Below, piece by piece: positions 51,790 through 61,700 of a stretch of 64,000 nt of DNA. The notes under the pieces are model-generated. The model had not been told where the DNA came from. It saw nothing but the letters and a program-made list of their open reading frames with translations, and did not search any database. The position numbers were made by a program, and so were the translations under genes. Every line of letters starts with the position of its first letter. The stretch's first letter is position 1. The DNA is from Bacteroidota bacterium (lineage in GTDB: Bacteria; Bacteroidota; Bacteroidia; Cytophagales; Cytophagaceae): contig JAEYZG010000018.1 of the NCBI GenBank assembly GCA_023428135.1, forward strand, positions 62,001-126,000, in the 5' to 3' direction.

Positions 51790-52851
51790 TCAATGCTTCA
51801 GTTTGGATAATTTATCTCCATTCACAATAGTAATTTTACTACCTGCAATCTGAATAAAGCCTTCTTCTTTGAAATCAGTGAGTGTGCGGATTACTGTTTC
51901 TTTGGAAGCTCCGACGATTCCGGATAAATCGTCTCTTGAGATAGCCATTGTAAATTCCTTACTATCGCTACTTTGGTATTTTTTCTGAAGCATCAGCAAG
52001 GCTTCAGCAACCCTTTTTCTAACCGAGCCATAAGCAAGTTTAAGTAGCCTTTCCTCTTTCTCAATTACATTATCAGAAAGGAGTTTTATAAATTTGTTGG
52101 CAACGTCTCTATTGTTATAAAGCAAAGCAAAAAAATCCTCTTTCAGTATGGAGCAGATTTTTGAATCCTCTAATGCAACAGCGCTTTCTGTATATATTGA
52201 ATTTTCAAGTAAATCGGTATAGCCAAAGAAGTCCCCTTCTTTGTAGAGGCCTGTAATAAATTCATTTCCAAGTTTATCAGTTCTGGATGTTTTGATTTTA
52301 CCACTACTTACAAAATATAAAAAGTTGGGATAACTGCCCTGTGAAAATATGGAGTGTTTCTTAGGAACGGAAATAATTCTCTGATCATTATTCGATAGGT
52401 TTTCCAGTTCTTTTATTCCTCTTACTTTGCTTATAAATTCGTCCAGGCCTTCTGTCGTTTTTTTAAATTCCTCTTTTATAAGATCATTTTTCTTCAGTCT
52501 TGTTTCAACTGCATCCAGAAGTTCCACATCATCAAATGGCTTGGTCAGATAGTCATCTGCGCCAAGTTTCATTCCTTTGCGCATATCTTCTTTTTCTGCT
52601 TTTGCAGTAAGGAATATAAATGGAATACTAGCTGTTGCGGAATTTTTACTCAAAACATGCAACACCCCAAAGCCGTCAAGTTCCGGCATCATCACATCGC
52701 AGATGATTAGATCAGGATTTTCTACTTTGGCTAGTTCAACACCTATCTTGCCGTTTTCTGCAGTAACTACTTTGTAATTTGATAACTCAAGAATCTCTGC
52801 CGTATTCTCTCTTACTTCCTGGTTGTCTTCTATAAGTAAAATTTTTTTCAT
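51790..52851 (-). CDS. Response regulator fused to a CRP/FNR-type DNA-binding domain
   Basis: The 353-residue protein has a receiver domain (1-120) with DD-pair in LIEDNQE, phospho-Asp52 in ICDVMMPEL and Lys104 in LTKPFDD. It is followed by a cyclic-nucleotide-binding-like domain (~165-280, GSYPNFLYFVSSGKIKTSRTDKLGNE, GDFFGYTDLL) and a Crp-type winged helix (~285-350, AISRDDLSGIVGASKETVIRTL). No FNR-type Cys cluster is seen. It fuses the roles that FixJ and FixK have in other bacteria. It starts 23 bp after the kinase stop, so the pair is one operon and probably a cognate system. Confidence 0.85.
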   Translation of the reverse strand: MKKILLIEDNQEVRENTAEILELSNYKVVTAENGKIGVELAKVENPDLIICDVMMPELDGFGVLHVLSKNSATASIPFIFLTAKAEKEDMRKGMKLGADDYLTKPFDDVELLDAVETRLKKNDLIKEEFKKTTEGLDEFISKVRGIKELENLSNNDQRIISVPKKHSIFSQGSYPNFLYFVSSGKIKTSRTDKLGNEFITGLYKEGDFFGYTDLLENSIYTESAVALEDSKICSILKEDFFALLYNNRDVANKFIKLLSDNVIEKEERLLKLAYGSVRKRVAEALLMLQKKYQSSDSKEFTMAISRDDLSGIVGASKETVIRTLTDFKEEGFIQIAGSKITIVNGDKLSKLKH

Positions 52852-52874
52852 ATTTACTAATTATAAAAAAACGA

Positions 52875-54113
52875 TTATCTATTCAGAACAGGTATGCTAA
52901 CTTTAAAAGTTGTACCTATACCAAGCTTACTTTCTACTGAGATATTTCCTTCCAGCAGTTCTACATAACGTTTTACAATATTAAGTCCAAGTCCTGTACC
53001 TTGGATATTTCCTGCATTATGAGCTCTGAAAAATCTGGTAAATAAGAACGGAATATCACTTTCTGGTATTCCAATGCCTTCATCTTTAACCGTTATATTT
53101 ATTTCCTTATTATTAACAGTCATATCAATAGCAATAGTGCCTTCGCCGGAATATTTAGAGGCATTGGATAGGAGGTTTAACAGAATATTTTTTAATATAT
53201 TTTTATCAAGATAGACATCCTCCAGGCCATTATGCCTGCATAAAATAGTCTGATTGTTTTTTAACGCAGGGGTGAGTTCTTCATTAATTTCAATGGCAAG
53301 GGAATGTAAATTAAACTGCGATGGATTGTTTGAAATAATACCTTCTTCCAGTTTACTTAAGGATAGGAAATCATTCAGTATTCCCGTCAGGTTTGAAACA
53401 GAAGATTTTATTCTCAGGATATGCTTATCTATTTTTTCTTTTTCTCCCATTTCATTGTATTTGGAAATAAGAGAAACGGAAGAAAGGATAGTGCTAAGTG
53501 GTGTTCTGAATTCATGTGAAGCAATGGTCACAAATCTCGATTTAAGCTCGTTGAGTTCCTTTTCTTTTTCAAGTGCTTTTCTTACTTCAGCCTCAGCTTG
53601 CCTTTGCTTATTATTTGTTTCTTTAAGTTGTTTGATTGCGTCAAAGAGCTCTGAAGTCCTCTGCTGAACGCGTTCTTCCAGTTCGATATTTAGCTTTTTA
53701 TATGCACTTTCAGCTTCTTTAAGCTTAGTAATATCATGTATGACTCCTGTATAAATGATTTTATTCTGGAGGAAAACTTCACTTACGCTCAGACGGAAAG
53801 GGAAAATGGTGCCGCTCTTTTTTTTTCCTAATACTTCACGACCAATTCCGATTATCTTTTTTTCACCTGTACGCTGGTAGTTTTCAATGTATTCATCATG
53901 TTTACTCTTATCAGGTTCGGGCATTAAAATTTTGATATTCTGACCAATAACCTCATGAGGTGCATATTCAAAAATTTTAGCGGCAGCAGGGTTTATAGTT
54001 TCTATAATTCCTCTTTGATCTATTGTAATGATGCCATCAATTGCTGTTTCTATAATAGCTCTGAGGCGGGATTCGTTATCCAAAGGATTTTTATCCTGTT
54101 CGTTCAATGTCAA
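52875..54113 (-). CDS. fixL-like: FixL-like haem-PAS histidine kinase
   Basis: The 412-residue cytosolic kinase has one PAS domain (~14-128), a coiled coil (~135-190), HisKA with phospho-His200 in FVTIASHEFRTPLS, and HATPase_c (~300-410, with GTGLGLNIVKRYVELL). The PAS domain matches FixL along PEPDKSKHDEYIENYQRTGE and IIGIGREV, and its His72 and Arg92 correspond to the FixL haem ligand His200 and the oxygen-sensing Arg220. It therefore probably binds haem and senses O2. It has no membrane segment. The receiver-CRP gene follows 23 bp downstream. Confidence 0.8.
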   Translation of the reverse strand: MTLNEQDKNPLDNESRLRAIIETAIDGIITIDQRGIIETINPAAAKIFEYAPHEVIGQNIKILMPEPDKSKHDEYIENYQRTGEKKIIGIGREVLGKKKSGTIFPFRLSVSEVFLQNKIIYTGVIHDITKLKEAESAYKKLNIELEERVQQRTSELFDAIKQLKETNNKQRQAEAEVRKALEKEKELNELKSRFVTIASHEFRTPLSTILSSVSLISKYNEMGEKEKIDKHILRIKSSVSNLTGILNDFLSLSKLEEGIISNNPSQFNLHSLAIEINEELTPALKNNQTILCRHNGLEDVYLDKNILKNILLNLLSNASKYSGEGTIAIDMTVNNKEINITVKDEGIGIPESDIPFLFTRFFRAHNAGNIQGTGLGLNIVKRYVELLEGNISVESKLGIGTTFKVSIPVLNR

Positions 54114-54151
54114 CTTTTCGTTTTATGCTAATGTTAATAAAAAAAAATGCT

Positions 54152-55141
54152 TTAAAAAAGCTCATTTTTTGCTTTGTTTCCTGATTGCCAGCTATCTATG
54201 TTATTGATAGTTGTGTCGGCAATATTTTTTAAAGCATTTTCAGTCAAAAAAGCCTGATGGCCAGTTATTATTACATTTTTGAATGTTAGCAATCTTGCAA
54301 AAACATCGTCTTGCATAATATCAGCAGAATGATTGTAGAAGAACAAGCCTTTTTCTTTTTCATATACATCCAGCCCCAGATATCCTATTTTCCCTGACTT
54401 AAGAGCATCAATAGCATCAATTGTATTGATCAGACCTCCTCTTCCTGTATTCACAATCATCACTCTATCTTTCATCTTGTTGATACTTTCTTTGTTGATC
54501 ATATATTTGGTATGCTCATTAAGAGGGGCATGTAAAGAAATAATATCAGCCTTTTGATACATCTCATCGAGAGATACATATTGAAGATTATATTTCTCAG
54601 TGTAATCTTTGTTTTCCTTAATGTCAAATCCCAGCACTTTGCAGCCAAATCCATTCATTATCTTTGCCAGTATTCCCCCAATCTTTCCTACACCAATAAT
54701 ACCGATTGTTCTGCCATTAAGATCAAAACCAATAAGTTCATCAAGCAGAAAATTGTAATCTTTAACTTTGTGGTCTGCCTGTACTACTTTCCTGTTTAAT
54801 GCAAGGATCAGCATTGCTGCGTGTTCAGCTATTGAATAGGGGGAGTAGTCAGGAACATTGGCAACTTTAAAGGAGAATTCAGCGGCTTTTTTAAGGTCTA
54901 CGTTGTCATATCCTGCTGCACGAACAGCAATGGAACGAATGTTAAGTTTTTTTATAATTTCCAGCACTTCTGCCGATGCGTCATCATTGGTGAAAATTGA
55001 AATTGCATCACACCCATTTGCTTTATAGACTGTTTCCAAAGAAAGTGCCTCTTCAAAAAAGAATAACTCATGCTTACCCTTGTTCGCGCTTTCAATATAT
55101 TTTCTTTCGTAAGGTTTGGTGCTGTAGATTGCTAATTTCAT
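54152..55141 (-). CDS. ldhA: D-lactate dehydrogenase (2-hydroxyacid dehydrogenase)
   Basis: The 329-residue enzyme has a Rossmann GVGKIGGILAKIMNGFG motif, the NTGRGG (catalytic Arg), DVYEKEKGLF (Glu), and TGHQAFLT (His) of the D-lactate dehydrogenase family. It reduces pyruvate to D-lactate with NADH. Its place 38 bp upstream of a FixL-like kinase and a receiver-CRP regulator suggests fermentation under low oxygen. The family length is normal. Confidence 0.9.
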   Translation of the reverse strand: MKLAIYSTKPYERKYIESANKGKHELFFFEEALSLETVYKANGCDAISIFTNDDASAEVLEIIKKLNIRSIAVRAAGYDNVDLKKAAEFSFKVANVPDYSPYSIAEHAAMLILALNRKVVQADHKVKDYNFLLDELIGFDLNGRTIGIIGVGKIGGILAKIMNGFGCKVLGFDIKENKDYTEKYNLQYVSLDEMYQKADIISLHAPLNEHTKYMINKESINKMKDRVMIVNTGRGGLINTIDAIDALKSGKIGYLGLDVYEKEKGLFFYNHSADIMQDDVFARLLTFKNVIITGHQAFLTENALKNIADTTINNIDSWQSGNKAKNELF

Positions 55142-55205
55142 GCTGTTATCGACTTGTTATTGTTTTTTGTTTTATAAACTAAAATGAATATTTATTTGAA
55201 ATCTA

Positions 55206-56051
55206 TTAATTTACTTTAAATGTAAGTACGGGAAATTCTGCAAAGTTAACAAGATCTTCAGAGATTCCACCAAGCCAATGCAGGCCTTTATGCTGATGAG
55301 TTGATAGTGCTATTATATCTGCATGGATATCTTCTGCATATTTTACAATTCCATTATATTCGGTTAAATCTTTCTGAATAATACTTTCACAATTTTTCAA
55401 CTGAAACCGGTTGATATAACCTCTTAACCTGCTTTGAATTATATTATGATCTGATTCATAATTGATCAAGGGATTAATATATAATAAATGAATTTTAAAA
55501 TCAAATATTTCCTGTAATGCTTTTAGTTTACCTATGAATTCTGGAGAATCCTCTTGAAAGTTGGTGGCAAGCACAACATTTCTGATTCGAAAATCCTTGT
55601 TGTTATTTTTTACTGATAAAACCATACAGTCTGCTCTGGTTACTACTTTTTCTGCATTAGACTCGTTAAATATTCCCTTTAAAATTCCTTCACAACCTGA
55701 TGTTCCCATTATGATCATATCAGCTTTTTCCAAAGTAATATATCTGGAAAAATGTTTGCCTGGATCCCCAACTTTTATCTTTGGAACAAATCTTACCCCA
55801 GCATATCTTACATCATCCAGAATAGCATGGATCTTATTTTTGGCAATATCTATACATTTCAGTACATACACTTGCTCCATTTTATCAGGCATGAATATTT
55901 CTCCGGTTACGCTGATGGTGGTTCCTCCGGGGGCTTCAATTACATGAAACAGTTCCACTTCAGCCTGGGTCTTACGGGCTATCTCCGTTGCTGCAATAAG
56001 AGCATTTTCAGATACTTCAGAAAAATCTATAGGAACGATTATCTTTTTCAT
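55206..56051 (-). CDS. Universal stress protein, two Usp domains
   Basis: The 281-residue protein has tandem Usp domains. The first starts KKIIVPIDFSEVSENALIAA with GTSGCEGILKGIFNESNAE, the second ends ALSTHQHKGLHWLGG. The first keeps a complete nucleotide motif. It lies 23 bp from the next Usp gene, and 64 bp from ldhA, so one transcript may cover several. Confidence 0.8.
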   Translation of the reverse strand: MKKIIVPIDFSEVSENALIAATEIARKTQAEVELFHVIEAPGGTTISVTGEIFMPDKMEQVYVLKCIDIAKNKIHAILDDVRYAGVRFVPKIKVGDPGKHFSRYITLEKADMIIMGTSGCEGILKGIFNESNAEKVVTRADCMVLSVKNNNKDFRIRNVVLATNFQEDSPEFIGKLKALQEIFDFKIHLLYINPLINYESDHNIIQSRLRGYINRFQLKNCESIIQKDLTEYNGIVKYAEDIHADIIALSTHQHKGLHWLGGISEDLVNFAEFPVLTFKVN

Positions 56052-56074
56052 AAATAAGGTATTTTAATGTTTGA

Positions 56075-56941
56075 CTAAGATTTATTTGAATGTAAAATCA
56101 GAATAGGCATGCTGAATTTTTTCAAAACACTTTTAATTACGCTCTTATGAAATAGTTCATCTATCCAATTTCTTTCCTTATAAATAAGTGACAGTAAATC
56201 TGAATTGTCTTCATTTACACTTTTGGATAATCCTTCTTCAACTGCGTCAGACAGGACAGTTTTATATTTAATATGATTATAGTTTGTTATTTTTTTAACT
56301 GAGTTTAAGATCTTAGATGCTGTTTCGGATTCAGAAATTTTTTCATATTCCTGAAAGGATCTGGCGTATTGTTCTATATGCAAAAGGGTTATTTCAGCAT
56401 TATATAAATCAGCCAGCTCTATGATGTTTTTTACTGAAGAAATGTTTTCTGATAGCTCTTCTATAGCAAAGTCTATTTTGTTGAAAGGTTTGACTGGAGT
56501 GTCTTCATGAATAACAAGTATCGGCACATCTGTATTTCCTATAATATTCTGAACTGTGCTGCCTAATACATTCTGAAGTCCAGCAGGATTGTTTGTTCCC
56601 ATAACAATGAGATCAACATGATGGCGGGCTGCAAGCTCTTTTATTTCCTCTTCTGGTATATTGTATTGAAGGATGTATTGAGCGTTTAATGTCTTGCCCG
56701 AGTCAGTCTTAATAGATGATATATATGCACAAACAGAATCAAGCTGTGATTTTAAATATTCTTTAGTTTCTTCCAACACATTGTCAAACACCACAGGAAA
56801 GGGCTCATCATTAATAGAAGTGAGTGTATAGGCATGTGCAACGATGATTTTCGCATCAGCTTTTTTTGCTATATCTATGGCAAATTCCAAAGCGTTCTGG
56901 GAGGCTTTTGAAAAATTTGTAGGAAGGAGGATTGTTTTCAT
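56075..56941 (-). CDS. Universal stress protein, two Usp domains
   Basis: The 288-residue protein has a first Usp domain with MGTNNPAGLQNVLGSTVQNI and a more diverged second half (SLIYKERNWIDELFHKSVIK). It is the first gene of the minus-strand stress cluster. The two neighbours share an ordering of TILLP-NFSKAS starts, and this gene resembles the 31720-32574 protein in organisation. Confidence 0.8.
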   Translation of the reverse strand: MKTILLPTNFSKASQNALEFAIDIAKKADAKIIVAHAYTLTSINDEPFPVVFDNVLEETKEYLKSQLDSVCAYISSIKTDSGKTLNAQYILQYNIPEEEIKELAARHHVDLIVMGTNNPAGLQNVLGSTVQNIIGNTDVPILVIHEDTPVKPFNKIDFAIEELSENISSVKNIIELADLYNAEITLLHIEQYARSFQEYEKISESETASKILNSVKKITNYNHIKYKTVLSDAVEEGLSKSVNEDNSDLLSLIYKERNWIDELFHKSVIKSVLKKFSMPILILHSNKS

Positions 56942-57107
56942 TTTTTCATTTTTATAAGATAAAGGTCAGATTATGAGGGGCTATATAAAATGAGCTTAAT
57001 TATTAAAAAAAATGATATTTATCAGATTTATAGATAATAACATAGTCTTACTAGGGCATTGCTTTGATTTTTAATTGTTTATTATTTTTATGGTACTTTT
57101 TGCTTTT

Positions 57108-57124
57108 TAGACCGATCAGTCTTA
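57108..57124. promoter_or_regulatory. TetR-type operator 10 bp before the regulator start
   Basis: TAGACCGATCAGTCTTA is a near-palindrome of the NemR/AcuR-like TAGACC-x-x-GGTCTA type. It is well placed for autorepression of the adjoining gene. Confidence 0.6.
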
Positions 57125-57134
57125 TTTTTGTATT

Positions 57135-57731
57135 GTGGAATCAAAAGCTGAAAAGACAAAGGCGTTAATTATTGAAAGAGCTGCGCATGCTTTTAACAAG
57201 AAAGGATTTCATGGTACTTCCATGAGTGATATCCTAGAATTAACAGGCTTGGCGAAAGGAGGGGTATATGGTCATTTTAAAAGTAAAGAAGAAATCATTG
57301 AAGCTGCTTTTGAATATTCGTTTTCTAAAGTGATGGATGAATTGATTGTTCGAATAAGGGCTTGTGACAATGCAATTGATAAGTTATTTGCGATCACAGA
57401 TTATTACTACAATTATACATTACATTCACCTATAGAAGGTGGATGTCCCATTCTCAATTACAGCAGTTTTGCTGATGATAGTTTGCCGGGATTAAAACTC
57501 CTTCTAAATAAAGCTTCAAAACAAATGCTATTCAGCCTTGTTCAAATTATTGAAAAAGGACAAAAATACAATCAGATAAAACAATCTGTTCAGGCAAATC
57601 TTGCTGCTGATATTCTCTATAGTAGGATAGAAGGCGCTATCATGCTTTCCAAAGCTACTGGAGACCCTTTGAAACTTAATAGATTGCTTGATGAACTCAA
57701 ATCTTATATTACAATTACTTTAAAAGCTTAA
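57135..57731 (+). CDS. TetR/AcrR family repressor
   Basis: A GTG start at 57135 is the best choice. The 198-residue protein has an N-terminal helix-turn-helix (MSDILELTGLAKGGVYGHFKSKEEI, residues ~30-55) and a ligand domain with IEGGCPILNYSSFADD, typical of NemR/AcnR-like members. The conserved Cys in EGGCP may sense electrophiles, as in NemR, which is inference. The operator lies just upstream. It is co-directional with a thioesterase gene 38 bp downstream. Confidence 0.85.
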   Translation: MESKAEKTKALIIERAAHAFNKKGFHGTSMSDILELTGLAKGGVYGHFKSKEEIIEAAFEYSFSKVMDELIVRIRACDNAIDKLFAITDYYYNYTLHSPIEGGCPILNYSSFADDSLPGLKLLLNKASKQMLFSLVQIIEKGQKYNQIKQSVQANLAADILYSRIEGAIMLSKATGDPLKLNRLLDELKSYITITLKA

Positions 57732-57769
57732 TTATTTTAACTTAAAAAAGACCGAATGGTTTATTTTGT

Positions 57770-58258
57770 ATGATGAAAGAACCTAGCTCCGTTTATACAG
57801 TTCGTTTCCAGGATTGCGATCCGATGGGACATTTGAATAATAGCCGTTACATTGATTACATTATTAATGCGCGGGAAGACCATCTGGATCAGTATTATAA
57901 TTTAAAATTGAGTGACTTTATAGCTGCCGGATATTGCTGGGTGGTTACCAATCATGAGATCTATTACATCAAGCCTTCTTTGTATAATGAAAAAGTGAAA
58001 ATTCAAACTTCAGTTATTGAAGTAGACAATTCTTCGATACTTGTTGAAGGGCTCATGATGAGTGAAGATGAAAGTCAGTTTAAAAGTCTTCTTTGGACCA
58101 AATATTTTTATGTTAATGTCAAAACTGGTAAAAGAGAAAATCACGCACCTGAACAAATGGAGTTTTTCAATAACCTTAAAAACGAACATCTGAGTAATTA
58201 TAAAGAAAGCAAAAATCGCCTAAAGACAATATTAGACCTGCAGAAAAAAGTAAAGTAG
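57770..58258 (+). CDS. Acyl-CoA thioesterase (4HBT hotdog family)
   Basis: The 162-residue protein has the 4HBT motif RFQDCDPMGHLNNSRYIDYI near its start. The catalytic Asp and the HLNN segment are intact. It would hydrolyse a thioester of CoA. Its neighbour is the TetR gene, so it is likely the regulated target. Confidence 0.85.
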   Translation: MMKEPSSVYTVRFQDCDPMGHLNNSRYIDYIINAREDHLDQYYNLKLSDFIAAGYCWVVTNHEIYYIKPSLYNEKVKIQTSVIEVDNSSILVEGLMMSEDESQFKSLLWTKYFYVNVKTGKRENHAPEQMEFFNNLKNEHLSNYKESKNRLKTILDLQKKVK

Positions 58259-58776
58259 TAAAGCTGTAGTTGGATAATTTATATCAATAAAAGGTCTTAA
58301 CACTGGGGAACATTGAAGTCTTGTATCTTCTGATTAGCTTTGTAGATTAATTATTTGATCTATCCTTGTTCCTTATGCACCATCATTTTTCTTATAAAGT
58401 GAAGTTATGATTAATCTCATTTTGGCCTTTAAGAGATTAATTATAACTATTTATATAGCTGATTTTAAGTGTTTCAGTTCGATAAATGGATGTGTGAGTT
58501 TTTTTAGTAATAACCCTACTCATTTAAACGGTTACTTTTTAATTTCCTTTATGTCCAGAATATCTGGTATTTACTTTTTTTAAAAGATTTTGGTTTACCT
58601 TTTTATTTTCAGTGTGTAGCTGTCTAAATTCAACGTATCCTGAAATGAATGCTGATTTCTAGCTCATGAATTTGATTATGAGGAAAGTAAAAGTAGCAGG
58701 CAGTTGATTTAAAAGCTGATATTAAACCCTGAATTTTATAAAACACATTTACTATCAATCTAATATTCTGAAGAAG
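58259..58776. other. 518-bp gap without a recognisable gene
   Basis: The region has no convincing frame, repeat or hairpin. It carries the upstream signals of the following large xylan gene, which cannot be assigned precisely. Confidence 0.5.
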
Positions 58777-61700
58777 ATGCAATTACTCACCAAAAAGGTT
58801 TTAGCTGTTTCAAAACTGGCCAGTTTATTTTTAATGCTTTGCATAAGCATTAAAAGTATGGCACAGATTCCCTCCACTTACCAGGTTGGTAGATGGTATA
58901 AGTTTAAATCTGCAGCAGTTACGTATACGATGGATGATAATACATCCAATCAGCTGCCGGTAGCCATTCCTCTTTTTAATCAGTATAATTTTAAAACTAC
59001 CATGTTTGTGGTGACCAATTGGAGCCCCAACTGGTCTCAGTTAAACACCGCTGCTGGCAATGGTCATGAAATTGCTAGTCATACTGTTTCGCACGCAACT
59101 TTAAATTCCATAGGAGTATCTCAACAGGAGACAGAATATAGAAACTCACAAAACACTATCAACTCCAATGTACCAAATGGAAAATGCTTAACAATCGCAT
59201 ACCCAAACTGTAATACAGGTGATATCTCTACTCTTCAAAAATATTTTATAGCTGGAAGAACCTGTAGCGGTCAGATTAATTCAAGTTCACCTACAGACTT
59301 TTATAATCTTAGCTCTATCATATGTGGAAATACAGGCGTTAATACTGCTAATGATTTGAATAGCAGAATCAGTAATGCTAAAAATTCAAATGGATGGTGT
59401 GTATTACTTCTTCACGGTATTGATAATGATGGAGGATATTCTCCTATAGCATCCAGCGTACTTTCCAGCCACCTTTCTTATGTAAACAGTAATTCTGCTG
59501 ATTATTGGGTGGGAACATTTTCTAATGTTGTAAAATATATCAAAGAACGTAACGCTCTGAATATTTCTGAAACTGCTGTAAATAATGATTCATTGAGATT
59601 AACTGCAACAGATAATCTTGATAATTCTATTTATGACGCAGCGGTTACCGTGCGTCGTCAATTACCAAGCGGTTGGACCGAAGCAAAAGTATATTTAGGA
59701 AACACCTTACAAACATCTACTATTGTGACAGTAAATAATGTCAAGTACATAGAGTTTGATGTAGTTCCGGATAAAGGGACTTATGCTCTTGCAAATAAAA
59801 CTTCAACTCCAACTTGTCCTACTGTTGCACCAACTGTTGTCTCTCCTGTAACTTACGCAAAAGGCGTTACTGCAACCGCATTAACTGCAACTGGTACATC
59901 TTTAAAATGGTATACTGAATCTACCGGAGGAACAGCTTCAACTACTGCTCCAGTTCCAAGTACGGCTTCAGCCGGCACTAAAATTTACTATGTGTCACAG
60001 ACTTTGAATAACTGCGAAGGTCCAAGAGCCACGATTACTGTCAATATTACAGATGGTTCAACGGGAGGAGGAGGTTGCCAGGAAGCAGGAGAGGGAGCTT
60101 ATCATACAGGGATATACAGAAATATGTTCAAAGAACTTTTGAATAAGAATGATACAGAAGTCAATACAAAGGTCAACAATGCTTTTCAACAAATATTTTA
60201 TGGTGGTGCAAACGAGAAATTATATTATGAAGTAGGTCAGGATCAGGCTTATATTCTTGATGTTGCTAATAATGATGTTCGTTCAGAAGGGATGTCTTAT
60301 GGATTAATGATTTGTGTACAGCTCAACAAACAAGAGGAGTTTAATAAGTTATGGAGATGGACCAAAAACTATATGCATCATACTTCCGGGAATCTGGATG
60401 GATTTTTTAAATGGCAATTAAATATTAATGGTGGTACTATCGATGCAAACCCTGCACCAGATGGAGAAGCATATTTTGCAACAGCTTTATTTTTTGCTGC
60501 CAATCGTTGGGGTAATGGCACAGGAATTTTTAATTATGAGGCTGAAGCACAATCTATTTTAAGTAAAGTGCAGAGTAATTCAAATAGCAATAAACTGTTT
60601 AATACAAGTTCAAAACTTATAACATTTGGGCCTTACGCGTCCGATTATACCGATCCTTCTTATAATTTGCCAGCTTTCTGGGAGTTGTGGGCGCGTTGGT
60701 CAACATCGAATAAAGCTTTTTGGGCTGAGACACCAGCAGCTGCACGAAAGTTACTCCGCGACGCATCTCATTCAACCTCTGGCCTGTCAACGGATTATTC
60801 TAATTTTGATGGAACACCTAAAACAACTTCTTTCAATTCAAATAGTCATAAGTTTATGTACGATGCCTGGCGTACTATTATGAATATTGGTATGGACTAC
60901 CATTGGTTTAAAGCCGATGCGCAGCAGCCGGTAGTTGCCGAGCGTTACCTTAATTTCTTTAAAAACCAGGGAACAAACTACAAAAGTCATTATAACTGGG
61001 ATGGCTCTGGTGCAGATGGAGGTCAATCAGCAGGTCTTGTTGCCTGCAACGCAGTAGCATCTCTGGCTACCAGCAATACGACACTTTCTACCCCTTTTGT
61101 TCAAGCGTTCTGGAATCTTGGGATCCCTAGTGGACAATATAGATACTATGACGGCATGTTGTATATGCTCGCTTTGTTAAATGTATCTGGTAATTTTAAA
61201 GTATATAAACCTGCCTGTGAAAATCCTTGCGCGACTCCTGCTCCGACAGCAACAGCTACGGTATCGTACGAACTTGGTGATGTGGCAACTGCATTGACAG
61301 CGTCAGGTACCAGCCTGAAGTGGTATACAGCTGAAGCAGGTGGTACTGCGTTGGCTTCTGCACCTGTTCCAAATACTTCAGCACCAGGAACTGTGACGTA
61401 TTATGTGTCTCAGACATTAGAAGGTTGTGAAGGACCAAGAGCTGCTATTACTGTTAAGGTTACTTATACCTACAAAATTTATAATACAAACATAGCACCG
61501 ACAATAGATGGAGTAGTGGATGAATTGTGGAATGACCCACTTATCACACCAATCACTGCTACCAAAACTCTTGTGGGAACAATATCTAACAGCAACGATT
61601 TGAGCGGTACTGCTAAAATTATGTGGGACAATACAAATGTGTATGTCCTTGCTGTTGTAACCGACAATGTAAAGACCAACGACAGTCCTAATAGCTATGA

